Shown: piece by piece, positions 5,848-5,959 of the stretch
Position numbering within the stretch: the first letter of the stretch is position 1
Layout: every line of letters begins with the position of its first letter
NCBI GenBank assembly: GCA_910587505.1
Contig: CAJULD010000072.1
Location: 1 to 5,959, forward strand
Length of the DNA stretch: 5,959 nt
From: an uncultured Oscillospiraceae bacterium
Lineage (GTDB): Bacteria; Bacillota; Clostridia; Oscillospirales; Oscillospiraceae
Direction: 5' to 3'
The notes under the pieces: model-generated
Database searches by the model: none
Told to the model about the DNA's origin: nothing
The model's input: only the letters and a program-made list of their open reading frames with translations
Translations under genes and position numbers: made by a program

Positions 5848-5906
5848 GCTGAAAGGAGCGCGAGGCGATCCTTCATGCCCCGGCAGGGGACTGTCCGCCC
5901 TACCAT

Positions 5907-5935
5907 TTGACAATTTCTGCAAAATCCTGTAGAAT
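5907..5935 (+). promoter_or_regulatory. Strong sigma-A type promoter firing out of the window
   Basis: A perfect -35 TTGACA (5907-5912) and the -10 TAGAAT (5930-5935, five of six consensus bases) are separated by 17 bases. The spacer is AT-rich inside a GC-rich segment. Transcription would begin near 5942, so it serves a gene or RNA beyond the right edge and not trxB. Confidence 0.8.
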
Positions 5936-5939
5936 AAAG

Positions 5940-5955
5940 CCGTCCCACGGGACGG
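5940..5955. repeat. Inverted repeat at the start of the right-edge transcript
   Basis: CCGTCCC (5940-5946) and GGGACGG (5949-5955) are perfect inverted copies around two bases. They sit on the expected transcription start of the promoter at 5907-5935. They could form a 5' hairpin in the RNA (a realistic 6-bp stem with loop CACG) or be a protein-binding operator. The following GGGCGG (5954-5959) is also complementary to CCGCCC at 5895-5900, upstream of the promoter. Confidence 0.6.
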
Positions 5956-5959
5956 GCGG

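Noticed and set aside
4872..5948. Long minus-strand open frame opposite trxB and the right edge
   Set aside because: It is a shadow frame from high-GC third positions; trxB on the plus strand has every family motif. The frame has no recognisable domain.

Overview
The window looks like a chromosomal segment from a GC-rich Firmicute, most likely a gut Oscillospiraceae-type clostridium (Flavonifractor/Lawsonibacter/Oscillibacter-like). This is inferred from strong GGAGG ribosome binding sites, consensus sigma-A type promoters in AT-richer islands, heavy GC bias at third codon positions, a Bacillus/Clostridium-style DNA polymerase I without proofreading residues, and a Gly/Thr-rich lipoprotein of a kind common in that group. 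No species-level claim is possible from the sequence alone.

Layout. Bases 1-41 hold the last codons of an upstream gene, followed by a strong GC hairpin terminator (72-107). A leader with a second hairpin and an extended -10 promoter (207-234) drives polA (264-2915). polA is followed after 3 bases by a RimI-type N-acetyltransferase (2919-3377), which overlaps by 10 bases a second GNAT acetyltransferase (3368-3973). These three form one probable operon. A 10-bp hairpin (4002-4025) separates this operon from a convergent minus-strand gene for a secreted lipoprotein with a Gly/Thr/Ser-rich linker (4038-4592). Divergent from that gene lies a 270-base gap that is not empty. It holds the two ends of a decayed P-loop kinase gene (4720-4847) whose middle is deleted and whose start codon is now ATA. 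Immediately after it comes a complete thioredoxin reductase gene, trxB (4863-5801). The right edge (5802-5959) is GC-rich and hairpin-rich, with a near-perfect promoter (TTGACA, 17 bases, TAGAAT) firing out of the window into a short inverted repeat.

How the genes work together. polA serves DNA repair and Okazaki fragment maturation, rimI modifies protein N-termini, and the second GNAT has an unknown substrate. trxB supplies reduced thioredoxin. There is no sign of a shared pathway between the polA operon and trxB. No mobile element, CRISPR array, tRNA or rRNA is visible. I did not find a new multi-gene system. The most informative observation is the internally deleted kinase relic hidden between the lipoprotein gene and trxB, followed by the structured, promoter-bearing right edge.
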